Shown: positions 1 through 9,376 of the stretch, piece after piece
Layout: each line of letters begins with the position of its first letter
Numbering within the stretch: the stretch's first letter is position 1
Assembly (NCBI GenBank): GCA_002337145.1
Contig: DDFK01000001.1
Span: 1,514,733-1,578,732, forward strand
DNA: 64,000 bases
Reading direction: 5' to 3'
Origin: Chitinophagaceae bacterium UBA1930
Lineage (GTDB): Bacteria; Bacteroidota; Bacteroidia; Chitinophagales; Chitinophagaceae
The notes under the pieces: model-generated
Database searches by the model: none
What the model was told of the DNA's origin: nothing
What the model saw: only the letters and a program-made list of their open reading frames with translations
Made by a program: the position numbers and the translations under genes

Positions 1-1186
1 CAGTGCCGTATTTGCTGCCGCATTTTTCTTTCCGGTTCACACTAATTACCGGGCTGTTTTCGGTAGGGCCATAGCCTTCGTACACGGGTATGCCAGCCCC
101 GTTAAAAATACGCATCAGTTTTTCCTGGCAGGCGGCACCGCCTGTAACAATATAGCTGATGTGGCCGCCCAGTGCCTCCTTCCATTTACTGAAAACCAGT
201 TTGCGGGCAATGGCCAGTTTCATGTTGTATAGCATGCCACCATCAACAAGGTTATCGTATTTTTCTGCAAGGTCCACGCTCCAGTAAAACAGTTTCCTTT
301 TTATGCCTGTTAGTTCGTTGCCTTTTGCCATGATCCTTTCAAACACTTTTTCAAGCAGCCGTGGCACAGTGGTAAAGCCATTGGGCTGTACTTCCTTTAA
401 ATTGTCGCCAATGGTATCCAGACTTTCGGCGTAGTAAATGCTAATGCCGCTAAACATGTATATATAGCTTACGCATTTTTCGAAAATATGGTTGAGGGGC
501 AAAAAGCTGAGCACTTTTGTTTGGGGGGCATCTTCAAAAGGAAAACTCCACTTGGAAAAGAAGATGCAGCTGATAAGGTTTGCATGGCTTAGCATTACAC
601 CTTTGGGTGTACCTGTTGTGCCGGATGTGTAGATGATGGTAGCAATATGGTTATTGGAAATGGTTTGTTTAATTGCTTCTACCTGTTGCAGGGCCGCATC
701 CGTAGCCATGTTGAGCACTTCTTTGTAGTTGCTTGCACCAGGTACTTCATCAAACGCATAGATGCCGAGCAGGGAAGGCACTTTGCCTTTTAGTGCATTT
801 ACTTTTTCGAACAGTGCAACATCGCTTACAAAAACATATTTTACCTGTGCATCGTTGAGGATGAATTCAAGCTCTAAAGGATTTGTAGTTGGGTAAATGG
901 GTGTAAGTATGGCTCCTATTTGCTGTACTGCAAGGTCGGTAAAAATCCATTCGGGGCGGTTGTTGCTTAGTATGGCAATCTTGTCGCTACCTTCTGCGGT
1001 AAAATCGTTTCCGCTAACACCCAATTGCAGCAGGCCTGCGGAGAACCTGTTGGCAATTGCCTGAACATCGGCCGTGCTGTGGTGTTGCCAACTGCCGTTT
1101 ACCTTGGCACTTAGCATGTCGCTTTTGGGGAACTTTTCTAACTGGAAAGCCAGGGTATCAAATAATCTATAGGTTGGAAATTCCAT
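1..1186 (-). CDS. long-chain acyl-CoA synthetase (AMP-forming), C-terminus cut off by window start
   Basis: This is an ANL-superfamily adenylating enzyme that would activate fatty acids to acyl-CoA with ATP. Reading leftward from the ATG at 1186, about 395 codons are open to the window edge. The P-loop-like core motif YTSGTTGTPKG is encoded near 595-640, and the later GYGPTEN motif near 65-85. The N-terminus (MEFPTYRLFDTLAFQLEKF) matches the long-chain FadD/FAA1-type synthetases of Bacteroidota. The missing part is the small C-terminal lid domain with its catalytic lysine. There is no other good start upstream. Substrate chain length cannot be read from the sequence. Confidence in the family is high; the exact substrate is inferred. 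Confidence 0.9.
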   Translation of the reverse strand, partial: MEFPTYRLFDTLAFQLEKFPKSDMLSAKVNGSWQHHSTADVQAIANRFSAGLLQLGVSGNDFTAEGSDKIAILSNNRPEWIFTDLAVQQIGAILTPIYPTTNPLELEFILNDAQVKYVFVSDVALFEKVNALKGKVPSLLGIYAFDEVPGASNYKEVLNMATDAALQQVEAIKQTISNNHIATIIYTSGTTGTPKGVMLSHANLISCIFFSKWSFPFEDAPQTKVLSFLPLNHIFEKCVSYIYMFSGISIYYAESLDTIGDNLKEVQPNGFTTVPRLLEKVFERIMAKGNELTGIKRKLFYWSVDLAEKYDNLVDGGMLYNMKLAIARKLVFSKWKEALGGHISYIVTGGAACQEKLMRIFNGAGIPVYEGYGPTENSPVISVNRKEKCGSKYGT

Positions 1187-1267
1187 AAGGCGATCGTTTG
1201 TTGTATTGATAGTTTATGTTGCCGGCCATTATATACTTTGGTTGAAGTGTATGGCCGGTTTACACAG

Positions 1268-1552
1268 TTATTGTGCCTGTTCTTTTTTCAGGCGTTCGTA
1301 TTCTTTTTCTGCCAGGTCTTGCTTGTCTCCGTTGTATGCTTTAAAAAACTGCATTGCCAACCCCAGGCCCCAGCCCAGCATTACCCAAACAGGCCAAGGG
1401 TAGCCACTAAAGCCATCTTTATTTCCTATTGTAAACCACCACACAGCCCATAAAAAAGTGCTGATGATGATATAGCTGAATAGGTTCTTTCTAAAAGCTG
1501 CCCTTCTGCGTGCAGTACGCCAAAGGCGGTCGTCTTTTTCTTGCTCTTGCAT
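1268..1552 (-). CDS. 2TM domain-containing small membrane protein
   Basis: A 94-residue protein with a basic, Arg-rich N-terminus (residues about 1-22), two membrane segments (about 24-42 and 52-70), and a charged, Lys/Glu-rich C-terminus. The pattern of an Arg-rich start, two helices and a W-x-GWGLGLAMQFF stretch fits the 2TM domain family common in Bacteroidota, of unknown function. It is sometimes found fused to LytTR regulators, but stands alone here. The ATG at 1552 was chosen; a longer in-frame reading to 1621 adds a stretch that does not look like part of the family. It lies between the acyl-CoA synthetase and a large surface protein, all leftward. Confidence 0.75.
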   Translation of the reverse strand: MQEQEKDDRLWRTARRRAAFRKNLFSYIIISTFLWAVWWFTIGNKDGFSGYPWPVWVMLGWGLGLAMQFFKAYNGDKQDLAEKEYERLKKEQAQ

Positions 1553-1648
1553 ATATTGGGGTTTAGAAAGTACAAAGTAGGCAAAACAGCACAAATAAAA
1601 AAGCCGATGATTGTAAACCACCGGCCATGTAAAATGTTTGGGCAGTAC

Positions 1649-4039
1649 TTATTGTATCACTTTTTCAATACTTACCAGCTTGCCTTCGGTATTGACACCC
1701 TGGATATCTATACGGAATTTTTTTGTTGCATCGCTATTGAAAAAAGTCAACTGAACGGTACGGGTTTTCTTTTCGGTCAACACATATGGGTTCCAGTATA
1801 AAGTGGTGCGTATGTCTGCATCGTATTTTTTATCGGGTGTTATTTCGTAATCGGGAGCATAGAACTCTTTCATGAATGTGTAGCCAGCAACTTTTTTGTT
1901 GTCCAAACCTTTGCCGGGCGTGCTTTTCACGTCGCCACCCCTTCTTGTATATACGGCAATGGCACCGCCTGCACCGCCACCCACGGCCCCAAAGAATGGT
2001 GGCCGCAATACTTTTACGTAGGCAACATCCGTTAGGGGAATGTTTTGTATCTGGCCTGCATCCACTGGCATTTCGTCGAGGAAGAAACTGGTTGCACTGC
2101 CACGCCATGTGGCTGATGGCGTAGGGCCCGAGTTGGTGATGGTAAGTCCTGCAACCCTGCCCCTTAAATATGTAAATATGTCGAGCGAGCCAATGGCAAG
2201 CGGGTCATTTAGCATATCAAATTGGTAGCCATCGCCCTTGAACATACCCGTTACATATTTGTCTTCCAGTTCATCAACCGGTTTTTTCTGTTTTGTTGTT
2301 ACGGTAACGCCCTGCAATGTTGTTGTTGCCAGCAATTTGTCCAACGATGCCTGGTAGGCCATAAAGTTCTTTCGTTTCTGTAGCCCGGTTGTGTCAACAC
2401 TTCCAAACACTTTATAGCTGCTATCCAGCAACAGCTTTTGGGGTGCGGTCAATAAGGTATTGTTGAAGGTTACTGCTGCACTGTTTACAAGGTCTTTCTT
2501 TTTGTTGAATTGGTAGAACACGGTAACCGTATCGAAAAAAAGAAAGTTGTTGGAGATGAAACTTCCGTCGCTGTTTAGTGGCAACGAAAGGAACCGGGTT
2601 GCGGAATCCTTCGTTCTTACAATAATATTTATATCGCCAGCTTCCCTTAGCTGTGCAGGTTTTGCATTGAATACATTGCCTGCCAAAGAAAGGTAAATGG
2701 AATCCTTAGGGTAGGTAATAACGGGCAGTTCGTTCTGTGCTATTGCCTGCCATTTTATCCTTCGCCAGCCATGTGTAAGCATTACAAGGTCCAGGTATTC
2801 TTTTGTGGAATCCATGTCGTTGGCAAAATAGAACTTGGGGTTGTGCACATAACCTTTGATGTCGCTGGTTAATAGCAGGCCAGAGATGATATTCTCCTCG
2901 TTGGATGGGTTCACATCTGCATCGGTTACCGCTACAGAAAGATTGGTGGCAATTTCGTCGGGTATATTTATTTCCAACACATTTTTGGCTTTGGGTGCAA
3001 GGTTGGGTTTAAATATCCTTGCATCGGCAAGCAGTTCATAATCTTGTCCTTTTACAAAGAACACCCTTTCTGCAATGGGCATCCAGTTAATATCGAATAC
3101 GGTAACCTGTAGCACTCCGGCAGGAAGTTCGGCAAGGGGAATGACGCCTTCTACCGTTGATACGTTTTGCATTTTTGCATTGCTTCTGTACACCACCTGC
3201 TTGTGCATGGTGGCAACAATGCGTAGCAATTTCAGGTTTTCCGCAGCATCTTCGCTCCTGTCCACATGCACCCGCAACTGGTTATCCCTTTCGTAGGCCT
3301 TTATTGCCACGCCTTGGTTTTTTGCAGTTGGCAATGGTGTGGTGTGTGTTATCTGCCATTCATCTTTCCAGGATGCGGTGTAGGTTTCACCTTTTTTTGG
3401 CGTGAACAAGAAACTGCCGAGTCCATCATGCCTGGAAACAAATGAGTCCACCAGTTTTCCTGCGGAGTTGAGTATTGCCCCTTTAACCGAAACAGGCATG
3501 CCCGATGGGGTTGCGGCCTTGAAGGCTATGCGGTTTTGCAGGGCATTGACCATATCGCCACCTTCAGGAAAGAAGAGCAACGATGCCACGGGCTTTTGTG
3601 TTGGTGCCGACTGTGTGTTCTGAAAAATAGGGATGCTTTTGTGGTAAACAAATGCAGTATCAAAGTTGAGCATCCATTTGGTATAGGCTTTTATGTGCAG
3701 GGTGCTGCCTTTGTAGGTGTTGGGTATATCGAACCTGCCTTTTGCGGATGAAAGTACAATGGGAGCAGTAATGTGTTGCAGTACCTTGCCTGTTTCATCG
3801 GCACATTCCACATAAAAATTCTTGCTGTTGTTGGAGAGTTCGATGCCTGCCATTAAGTAGGCCTTGAACCAGATTGTTTCGCCGGGCAGGTAGGAGGCTT
3901 TGTCAAAGTGGATAAACACACGTTCTTCTTGGTAATTGTCGGCATAAATGCGTAACAATGAATCTGGCTGTGCCTTTGCTGTAGTTGAAAAAAAGGCGGC
4001 AGTTAGCAGGGCAATGGCCACCGTGAATTTGTTTCTCAT
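1649..4039 (-). CDS. secreted MG2/TonB-plug-like outer membrane protein
   Basis: A 796-residue exported protein. It starts with a signal peptide (about residues 1-23, ending AKA), followed by a domain resembling the MG2 domain of alpha-2-macroglobulins (VFIHFDKASYLPGETIWFKA). Beta-rich modules follow, then a region near residues 600-700 that resembles a TonB-receptor plug (YLRGRVAGLTI and a Gly-rich AVGGGAGGAIAVYTRRG). No 22-strand barrel follows, so it is not a complete TonB-dependent transporter. Proteins of this layout are widespread in Bacteroidota, and their role is unknown; a part in outer-membrane assembly or uptake is only a guess. ATG at 4039 is preferred to a TTG two codons upstream. 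The TPR gene lies just upstream in the same direction and may be co-transcribed. Confidence 0.8.
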   Translation of the reverse strand: MRNKFTVAIALLTAAFFSTTAKAQPDSLLRIYADNYQEERVFIHFDKASYLPGETIWFKAYLMAGIELSNNSKNFYVECADETGKVLQHITAPIVLSSAKGRFDIPNTYKGSTLHIKAYTKWMLNFDTAFVYHKSIPIFQNTQSAPTQKPVASLLFFPEGGDMVNALQNRIAFKAATPSGMPVSVKGAILNSAGKLVDSFVSRHDGLGSFLFTPKKGETYTASWKDEWQITHTTPLPTAKNQGVAIKAYERDNQLRVHVDRSEDAAENLKLLRIVATMHKQVVYRSNAKMQNVSTVEGVIPLAELPAGVLQVTVFDINWMPIAERVFFVKGQDYELLADARIFKPNLAPKAKNVLEINIPDEIATNLSVAVTDADVNPSNEENIISGLLLTSDIKGYVHNPKFYFANDMDSTKEYLDLVMLTHGWRRIKWQAIAQNELPVITYPKDSIYLSLAGNVFNAKPAQLREAGDINIIVRTKDSATRFLSLPLNSDGSFISNNFLFFDTVTVFYQFNKKKDLVNSAAVTFNNTLLTAPQKLLLDSSYKVFGSVDTTGLQKRKNFMAYQASLDKLLATTTLQGVTVTTKQKKPVDELEDKYVTGMFKGDGYQFDMLNDPLAIGSLDIFTYLRGRVAGLTITNSGPTPSATWRGSATSFFLDEMPVDAGQIQNIPLTDVAYVKVLRPPFFGAVGGGAGGAIAVYTRRGGDVKSTPGKGLDNKKVAGYTFMKEFYAPDYEITPDKKYDADIRTTLYWNPYVLTEKKTRTVQLTFFNSDATKKFRIDIQGVNTEGKLVSIEKVIQ

Positions 4040-4096
4040 TGTCAAATTTTTGCTTGTGTGATTATTGCCGATGCCGGTGTTGCATGGTTTATGTCA

Positions 4097-5125
4097 CTAT
4101 TTATAGTATTGCCCGGCAGGAATCTTGAATATTCTTGCCGTCTGGAATTTCTTGAATGCGTCTGCTTCTTTATCGTGTGTTTGCAGCCATAGGTTGTACA
4201 CATCGGTATTGGCTGCCGATCCGTATATCCATTGATTGTATGCGTCAAAGATGCCTTCTTTCAGCATTTGCTGGTAGTGGTCAAACAGGCGATAAGGAAA
4301 CTTTGCCTGGTGGTTGCCCTGGAACCAGTCGAGCACGAACCTTGTTTTAATGGCCATGATTGTTTCGGCATTGATGCCATCTGAAGCAATGCCCACACTT
4401 TTGTTGAGGGTGTTGATGGTTTCTGTTTCAAATGCCGTTGGCGATTTCTGTTTGAGGGTTGTGGTAAGGTCGCTGGTATTGTAGAATTTTTTGTAGCCTT
4501 CGAGCAGTACTTTTTTTATCTCGGTTGTTCTTGCTGTATAGCTTTCCAGGTTCACGAATATTTCGCCGTACATCAGTATCCAGAAAAGGTCGGGCTTGGT
4601 TTGCTGTGCGTAGTATTTTACAGCGTTGAAGTAGTTGCTACTGTAGTTGGCATCTGTTTCAATCCCTTTTTCCCATTGCACAATGGCGTTGTTCAGTTCA
4701 TTGTCCATGGCAAGCAGTTCGCCGTATTCGTTGTACATGACGCCGCTTGTTGGAAATTTGATGAGTGCCTTTTTGTACAGCTTTCTGCATTCTTTGTATT
4801 CGGCTATGGCTTTGTAGGTAAGCCCCAGTATCTGAAAGGCCTGTACGTCTGCATCTGCCCTTTCTATTAATGGCTTGCCTGTTTCCAAGGCTTTTGCATA
4901 GTCCCTTTTCAGGAAATAGATAAACTCAAGGTCCTTAAGCATGTCCAGGTTCTGCGGGTCTTTTTCTATGGCCCTTTTTATGATGAGGAGGGCATTGTCA
5001 TAGTCGCCCTGACGCATAAAAGTCTTGGCGGTTTCGTATAACTGTTGAGCATCTTGCTGTGGCTGTGCCAATAAAGTGGTTGCTGTGGAAACGATAAGTA
5101 GAAATGAAAGCAGCATTTTTTTCAT
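4097..5125 (-). CDS. secreted TPR-repeat protein
   Basis: A 342-residue protein with a clear signal peptide (MKKMLLSFLLIVSTATTLLA) and tetratricopeptide-like repeats in its first half, for example residues about 27-60 (LYETAKTFMRQGDYDNALL) and three further helical pairs to about residue 170. The C-terminal half has no motif I recognise. It probably acts as a periplasmic protein-protein scaffold. It is upstream of the MG2/TonB-plug protein with a gap of about 57 bases, so the two may work together at the envelope. A perfect TAnnTTTG element lies at 5156-5163 on the coding strand side, with a TTTG 17 bases before it, shorter than the usual 19-21. Confidence 0.8.
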   Translation of the reverse strand: MKKMLLSFLLIVSTATTLLAQPQQDAQQLYETAKTFMRQGDYDNALLIIKRAIEKDPQNLDMLKDLEFIYFLKRDYAKALETGKPLIERADADVQAFQILGLTYKAIAEYKECRKLYKKALIKFPTSGVMYNEYGELLAMDNELNNAIVQWEKGIETDANYSSNYFNAVKYYAQQTKPDLFWILMYGEIFVNLESYTARTTEIKKVLLEGYKKFYNTSDLTTTLKQKSPTAFETETINTLNKSVGIASDGINAETIMAIKTRFVLDWFQGNHQAKFPYRLFDHYQQMLKEGIFDAYNQWIYGSAANTDVYNLWLQTHDKEADAFKKFQTARIFKIPAGQYYK

Positions 5126-5238
5126 GTACCTTAATTGTATTAGTTAAAGCTATTACAAACTTATCGCACAATTTAAGCAGCAAAGCTTTTGAATTGAGAG
5201 TTTGCCTTGTTAAAGTTATGGGTGAGCTTTGGCTTTTG

Positions 5239-5278
5239 CTACCATAACCTTGCCAATATGGAAGCAGGGTTATGGTAG
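5239..5278 (-). terminator. perfect 11-bp hairpin downstream of the serC-DUF1015 pair
   Basis: CTACCATAACC (5239-5249) pairs with GGTTATGGTAG (5268-5278) across an 18-base loop, just after the DUF1015 stop codon. There is no clear U-run on the leftward transcript, so it may be a transcript-stabilising hairpin rather than a strict intrinsic terminator. Confidence 0.45.
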
Positions 5279-5291
5279 GGTGCCAGCAGTG

Positions 5292-6527
5292 TTATTCGTA
5301 AATCAGGTGGGTCAGTAAACCGTCCCTCAGTTTCGGTTCGAACCAGGTGCTTTTGGGCGGCATTACATTGCCACTATCGGCAATATCGAAAAGTTGGTCA
5401 ATGGTTACTGCAAACAGGCTGAATGCGAGTTTCATTTCGCCACTGTCCACCCTTTTTTCCAGTTCGGCCAGACCTCTTATGCCGCCTACAAAATCAATCC
5501 TTTTATCTGTACGCTGGTCGGTTATGCCTAATAGTTTGTCCAATACATTGTTGGATAGGATTGTTACGTCCAGTACACCAATGGGGTCGTTGGTATAAGT
5601 GCCTTCCTTGGCTGTTAGCTGATACCAGGTGCCCTCAATGTACAGTCCAAACTCGTGCAGAACACTTGGTTGCACAATTTGCTTGCCTTTGGCAACCACA
5701 TCAAAATCTTCTTTCAGTTTGTCGATAAATTCCGCTGTTGTTAGTCCGTTCAGGTCTTTTACAACACGGTTATAATCCATAATATATAACTGGTTGGAGG
5801 GGAAAAGCGTGGTAAGAAAGTAGTTGCTTCCTTCTGTTGCATCGCTGCCCAGGGCCTTTCTTACTTTGGCTGCCGATGCTGCACGGTGGTGGCCATCGGC
5901 TATATAGGTACATGGAATTTTTTCGGCAAAGAGCTGCGATATCCTGGCAACGGCTTCATCGTCGTTCACAATCCAAATGGTGTGTTGAATATTGTCGTCT
6001 GCAACAAAATCGTACACTGGGTTCTTTGCTGTTTTCCAGTTTTCAATCAAGGCATCCACTTCGTCGTTGTTCCTGTAGGCCAAAAAAACATTGCCGGTTT
6101 GTGCTCCGCTTGTTTTGATATGGTTGATCCTGTCCTGTTCCTTTTCCGGCCTGGTAAATTCATGTTTCTTAATGATACCGTTTTCGTAATCGTCCACACT
6201 GCTTACCGCAACCAGACCTGTTTGGCTTCTGCCGTTCATGATAAGCTGGTAGATATAGTAACAGTCTTTGCTTTCCCTGAAAAGGATTTCCCTTTTAATA
6301 AAAAAGTGGAGGTTTTCCTTGGCTTTTTCATACACTTCTTGCGAGTGTATGTCTGTTGTATCGCTTAGGTCAATTTCACTTTTGGTGATATGCAGAAAAG
6401 AAATGGGGTTGCCTTGTGCTTCCACTTTTGCTTCTGTACTGTTGAGTACATCGTAAGGGCGGCTGGCTACCTGTTTGGCAGATTGTGCGTTTGGACGAAG
6501 GGCTTTAAAGGGTTTGATAACACTCAT
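5292..6527 (-). CDS. DUF1015 family protein
   Basis: A 411-residue soluble protein of the DUF1015 (COG4198) family. The characteristic N-terminus is IKPFKALRPN...SRPYDVLN, and the family's YIADGHHRAASA stretch is at about residue 210-220, followed by a C-terminal domain. It has no signal peptide, so it is cytoplasmic. In many bacteria DUF1015 genes sit next to serA or serC, as here (34 bases after serC), which suggests a link to serine metabolism. The reaction has not been established, and the His/Asp cluster in DGHHRA could be catalytic. Length is normal for the family. ATG at 6527 has no competing start. Confidence 0.9.
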   Translation of the reverse strand: MSVIKPFKALRPNAQSAKQVASRPYDVLNSTEAKVEAQGNPISFLHITKSEIDLSDTTDIHSQEVYEKAKENLHFFIKREILFRESKDCYYIYQLIMNGRSQTGLVAVSSVDDYENGIIKKHEFTRPEKEQDRINHIKTSGAQTGNVFLAYRNNDEVDALIENWKTAKNPVYDFVADDNIQHTIWIVNDDEAVARISQLFAEKIPCTYIADGHHRAASAAKVRKALGSDATEGSNYFLTTLFPSNQLYIMDYNRVVKDLNGLTTAEFIDKLKEDFDVVAKGKQIVQPSVLHEFGLYIEGTWYQLTAKEGTYTNDPIGVLDVTILSNNVLDKLLGITDQRTDKRIDFVGGIRGLAELEKRVDSGEMKLAFSLFAVTIDQLFDIADSGNVMPPKSTWFEPKLRDGLLTHLIYE

Positions 6528-6561
6528 GAAATATTATTGGATTGAGTTATGAATTAAAAAA

Positions 6562-7632
6562 TTACTGGTTGGCATTGTTGAATGCAGTTGCCAGGTTGCA
6601 AAATGCCTGTACACTTTCCAACGGTAGGGCATTGTACATGCTTACGCGTATGCCACCCATTGTTCTGTAGCCTTTTACACCAATCATGCCGTGGGCCTTG
6701 CATTCGTCCAGGAACCTGTTCTGCAATGTTTCGTCTTCAATAAAAAACACAGCATTCATTTTGCTCCTGTCTTCTTTGGCAATCGGGCATTTGAACAAGG
6801 GCAGCGAATCAATGGTTGAGTATAGCAGGTTGGACTTTTCATTTGCCCTGCGTTCCATTTCTTTCAAGCCGCCTTCTTTCTTTATCCAGCGAAGGGTAAG
6901 CAATGCCACATAAATAGCAAATACAGGCGGAGTGTTCAATAGGCTGCCTGCTTCAATATGGTTGCGGTAATCCATTATGGCCGGGATCTTTCTTTGCACT
7001 TTGCCTAAAACATCTTTACGTATCACCATCAGGTTCACGCCTGCAGCACCCATGTTTTTTTGTGCACCTGCGTATATCAATGCAAACCTGTTAAAATCCA
7101 TTTCACGGCTAAAGATGTCGCTACTCATATCGGCAACAATGGGCACTTCTGTTTGTGGAAACGAGTGCCATTGGGTTCCTTCAACCGTATTGTTGGTGGT
7201 AATATGCAGGTAGCTATTGGTTGCCGGTACAATAAAATCTTTGGGTATATAGGTATAGCCTTTGTCTTTTGATGATGCCACTATGTTTACCTGCCCAAAC
7301 AGGCCGGCTTCCTTAATGGCTTTGCTTCCCCATATACCATTGTCGCAATAAGCGGCAGTACTGCTATCATCCAACAGGTTCATAGGTACTTGCATAAACT
7401 GCGTGGTGGCACCGCCATGCAAAAACAGAACTTCGTATCCATCGTTCAGTTGCATCAGTTCCTTCACCAGCGATTTTGCTTCTTCAATCACATCCACAAA
7501 CCAACTGGTGCGGTGGCCTATTTCCAGAATGGACAGACCAATGCCATTGAAGTTGAGTATTGCCTCGGCTGCCTGTTGCAGTACTTCCTGCGGAAGTATG
7601 GATGGCCCTGAATTGAAATTATGTTTCTTCAT
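6562..7632 (-). CDS. serC: phosphoserine aminotransferase
   Basis: SerC converts 3-phosphohydroxypyruvate and glutamate to phosphoserine, and also serves pyridoxal-phosphate synthesis. The 356-residue protein begins with the family's signature (NFNSGPSILP), carries LHGGATTQF in the PLP phosphate-binding region (about residues 71-79), and has the Schiff-base lysine K192 in YAGAQKNMGAAG. Length is standard. It is a class V PLP aminotransferase, cytoplasmic. It is probably co-transcribed with the DUF1015 gene downstream. No serA is in the window. pdxH, which also belongs to vitamin B6 metabolism, is 6 kb away and not linked. Confidence 0.97.
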   Translation of the reverse strand: MKKHNFNSGPSILPQEVLQQAAEAILNFNGIGLSILEIGHRTSWFVDVIEEAKSLVKELMQLNDGYEVLFLHGGATTQFMQVPMNLLDDSSTAAYCDNGIWGSKAIKEAGLFGQVNIVASSKDKGYTYIPKDFIVPATNSYLHITTNNTVEGTQWHSFPQTEVPIVADMSSDIFSREMDFNRFALIYAGAQKNMGAAGVNLMVIRKDVLGKVQRKIPAIMDYRNHIEAGSLLNTPPVFAIYVALLTLRWIKKEGGLKEMERRANEKSNLLYSTIDSLPLFKCPIAKEDRSKMNAVFFIEDETLQNRFLDECKAHGMIGVKGYRTMGGIRVSMYNALPLESVQAFCNLATAFNNANQ

Positions 7633-7714
7633 GTTGCTTGCTCTAAAGCCGCAAAATAAACAAATTGCAGGTAATAGGTTGGTTGGGATTAAAGTTTAAT
7701 ACGCATATAGCATG

Positions 7715-9094
7715 CTAGGCTTCTTTTACCAAATCTTCCAATTGCCTAAACACATCATCTTTGGTTACGGTGCGGTTGTTGGCATACAAAGCCTCGTTGC
7801 ATTGTTTTTGCAATTGCTGAAGGCTGTTTATTTTATGGGTTGCTGTTTCTTTTGCCAACAGTTGCCGTATCAGCAGTTTGGCATCGCTGTAAAAGCTGCT
7901 GTCGTTTTCGCTTAGCAGTAGCAGGTTCAGTTTTTCTTCATTCGTTTTTTCCCTTGTTGCCTCTAATTCCACCTGTTTGATGGCTTCCTGTTCAATCATC
8001 TGATCGGCATTGTTGATGAGTTGCTGTACAGACGGTTTCTTGCTTTTGTATTTAAACAGTAACGAAACGCCCACTATCAAAGCTATGGCGGGCACAAACC
8101 AGATATATTTGTAGTTGGTAATATTGCCCGATATTTTGCTGGTGTCAATTTTATTGGGCAGTGCCGCAGCCACATCCAGTTCCAGGTTTTCGGCTGTTAC
8201 TGTTTGGTATTGCTGGGTGGCCATATTGTAAAAGCAAAAGCTGATGGCAGGTATCACAAATTTGCCGGGCTGTTTGGCTACAAATGGAATGTCAAAAACC
8301 TTGGTGCCGGCCGAGGGGAAAGTGAATTTGTCAACCGTTTCGGTTGCCTTTGCCTCAAAATGCTCAATACCTGCTGGCCATTGCACAATGGGGCAGTTGA
8401 TGGTCTGGAAACAGCCTTCGCCTTCAATCAATATCTGTAGTGTATTGTTTTCATTTGCCGTATCGTTGTGCTTGTTTACTGTTGCCTTGATAAAAAAATT
8501 GCCAACGGCCCCATCAAAAGCAGCCGGTTTATTTTTTTCGGGAAAGCCGTTAACATGTATGGTAACAGGCTGGCTGGTTGAAACAATTGTTTTGGTGCCC
8601 AGTTGGGCCTTGCCGTTCCTGATGTCATCCATGCTGCTTCCTTTTGTGTAAACACTGAAAGAGCTTTCAACAGATGCGGAACCCAGCACAATATCGCCCA
8701 CGTGCAAAGGATATAGTTGCACTTTACGGATGATGATGGTCTTGAATTTTTTGCCGTTGTATTCTTCTTCGGCCGATTCGATGTCGTTTGTAGTCATCTC
8801 CTGCACACTGCAACCGGTAAAGGTGGGCATTTCGCTCACTTTCGATTGCCCATCGAGCCTCGTGTAAAATTTATAGGTCACCAAAATGGGTTCATCCACA
8901 ACACAGCTTGCCTTGCTTGCAATGGCCCGCACAAAAACATTGCCTTCCGTAACCAATGTTTCCGGTTTTACAAACGGGTTGCGGTGGTCCTGTATGGTAA
9001 TGCTTTGTGTTTGTATGCTGATTTGTGTACGGGCATGAAAAAACAGTAGCGAACCAATAACTGTAAGTGCAAGTTGCTGTAGTTTTTTTTTCAT
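7715..9094 (-). CDS. batD: BatD-family oxygen-tolerance protein
   Basis: A 459-residue BatD-like protein: a signal peptide, about 310 residues of periplasmic beta-sandwich sequence (ending near LELDVAAALP), one membrane helix (YIWFVPAIALIVGVSLLF), then a charged cytoplasmic helical tail. BatD proteins belong to the Bacteroides aerotolerance operon (MoxR, DUF58, BatA-E), a MoxR/VWA system thought to act in envelope stress. None of the partners is beside this gene, so it is an orphan here and may be a BatD-like paralogue. ATG at 9094 starts directly with the signal peptide; a longer reading to 9184 has no support. It is divergent from pheS. Confidence 0.8.
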   Translation of the reverse strand: MKKKLQQLALTVIGSLLFFHARTQISIQTQSITIQDHRNPFVKPETLVTEGNVFVRAIASKASCVVDEPILVTYKFYTRLDGQSKVSEMPTFTGCSVQEMTTNDIESAEEEYNGKKFKTIIIRKVQLYPLHVGDIVLGSASVESSFSVYTKGSSMDDIRNGKAQLGTKTIVSTSQPVTIHVNGFPEKNKPAAFDGAVGNFFIKATVNKHNDTANENNTLQILIEGEGCFQTINCPIVQWPAGIEHFEAKATETVDKFTFPSAGTKVFDIPFVAKQPGKFVIPAISFCFYNMATQQYQTVTAENLELDVAAALPNKIDTSKISGNITNYKYIWFVPAIALIVGVSLLFKYKSKKPSVQQLINNADQMIEQEAIKQVELEATREKTNEEKLNLLLLSENDSSFYSDAKLLIRQLLAKETATHKINSLQQLQKQCNEALYANNRTVTKDDVFRQLEDLVKEA

Positions 9095-9376
9095 AACAGG
9101 TATGCACAAATGTAATAAGGCAAATGCAAGGCTGTATTGAAAACTGGTTAACGGCGGGTTAAAAGAAACCTGGCCTGGTTTCATTGTGCTGATTGATACA
9201 ATACTGGAACATGGATTGGAGGATTGAAGGGATTAACTCCGTGGATCAATCACTGATTTTCTGCTTCGCAGATAGGCATTTACCCTCTTGCTAAAAAATT
9301 GACAACACTAATGCTTACAGATTCCCGTAAAACCCGTTTCTGAAAATCTATTTACGAAAAACTTATCTTCGCGGCC

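Noticed and set aside
1222..1258. Hairpin CCGGCCAT/ATGGCCGG between the 2TM gene and the acyl-CoA synthetase gene as an intrinsic terminator
   Set aside because: The stem is real (1222-1229 with 1251-1258), but no U-run follows in either direction and the loop is long; not listed as a terminator.
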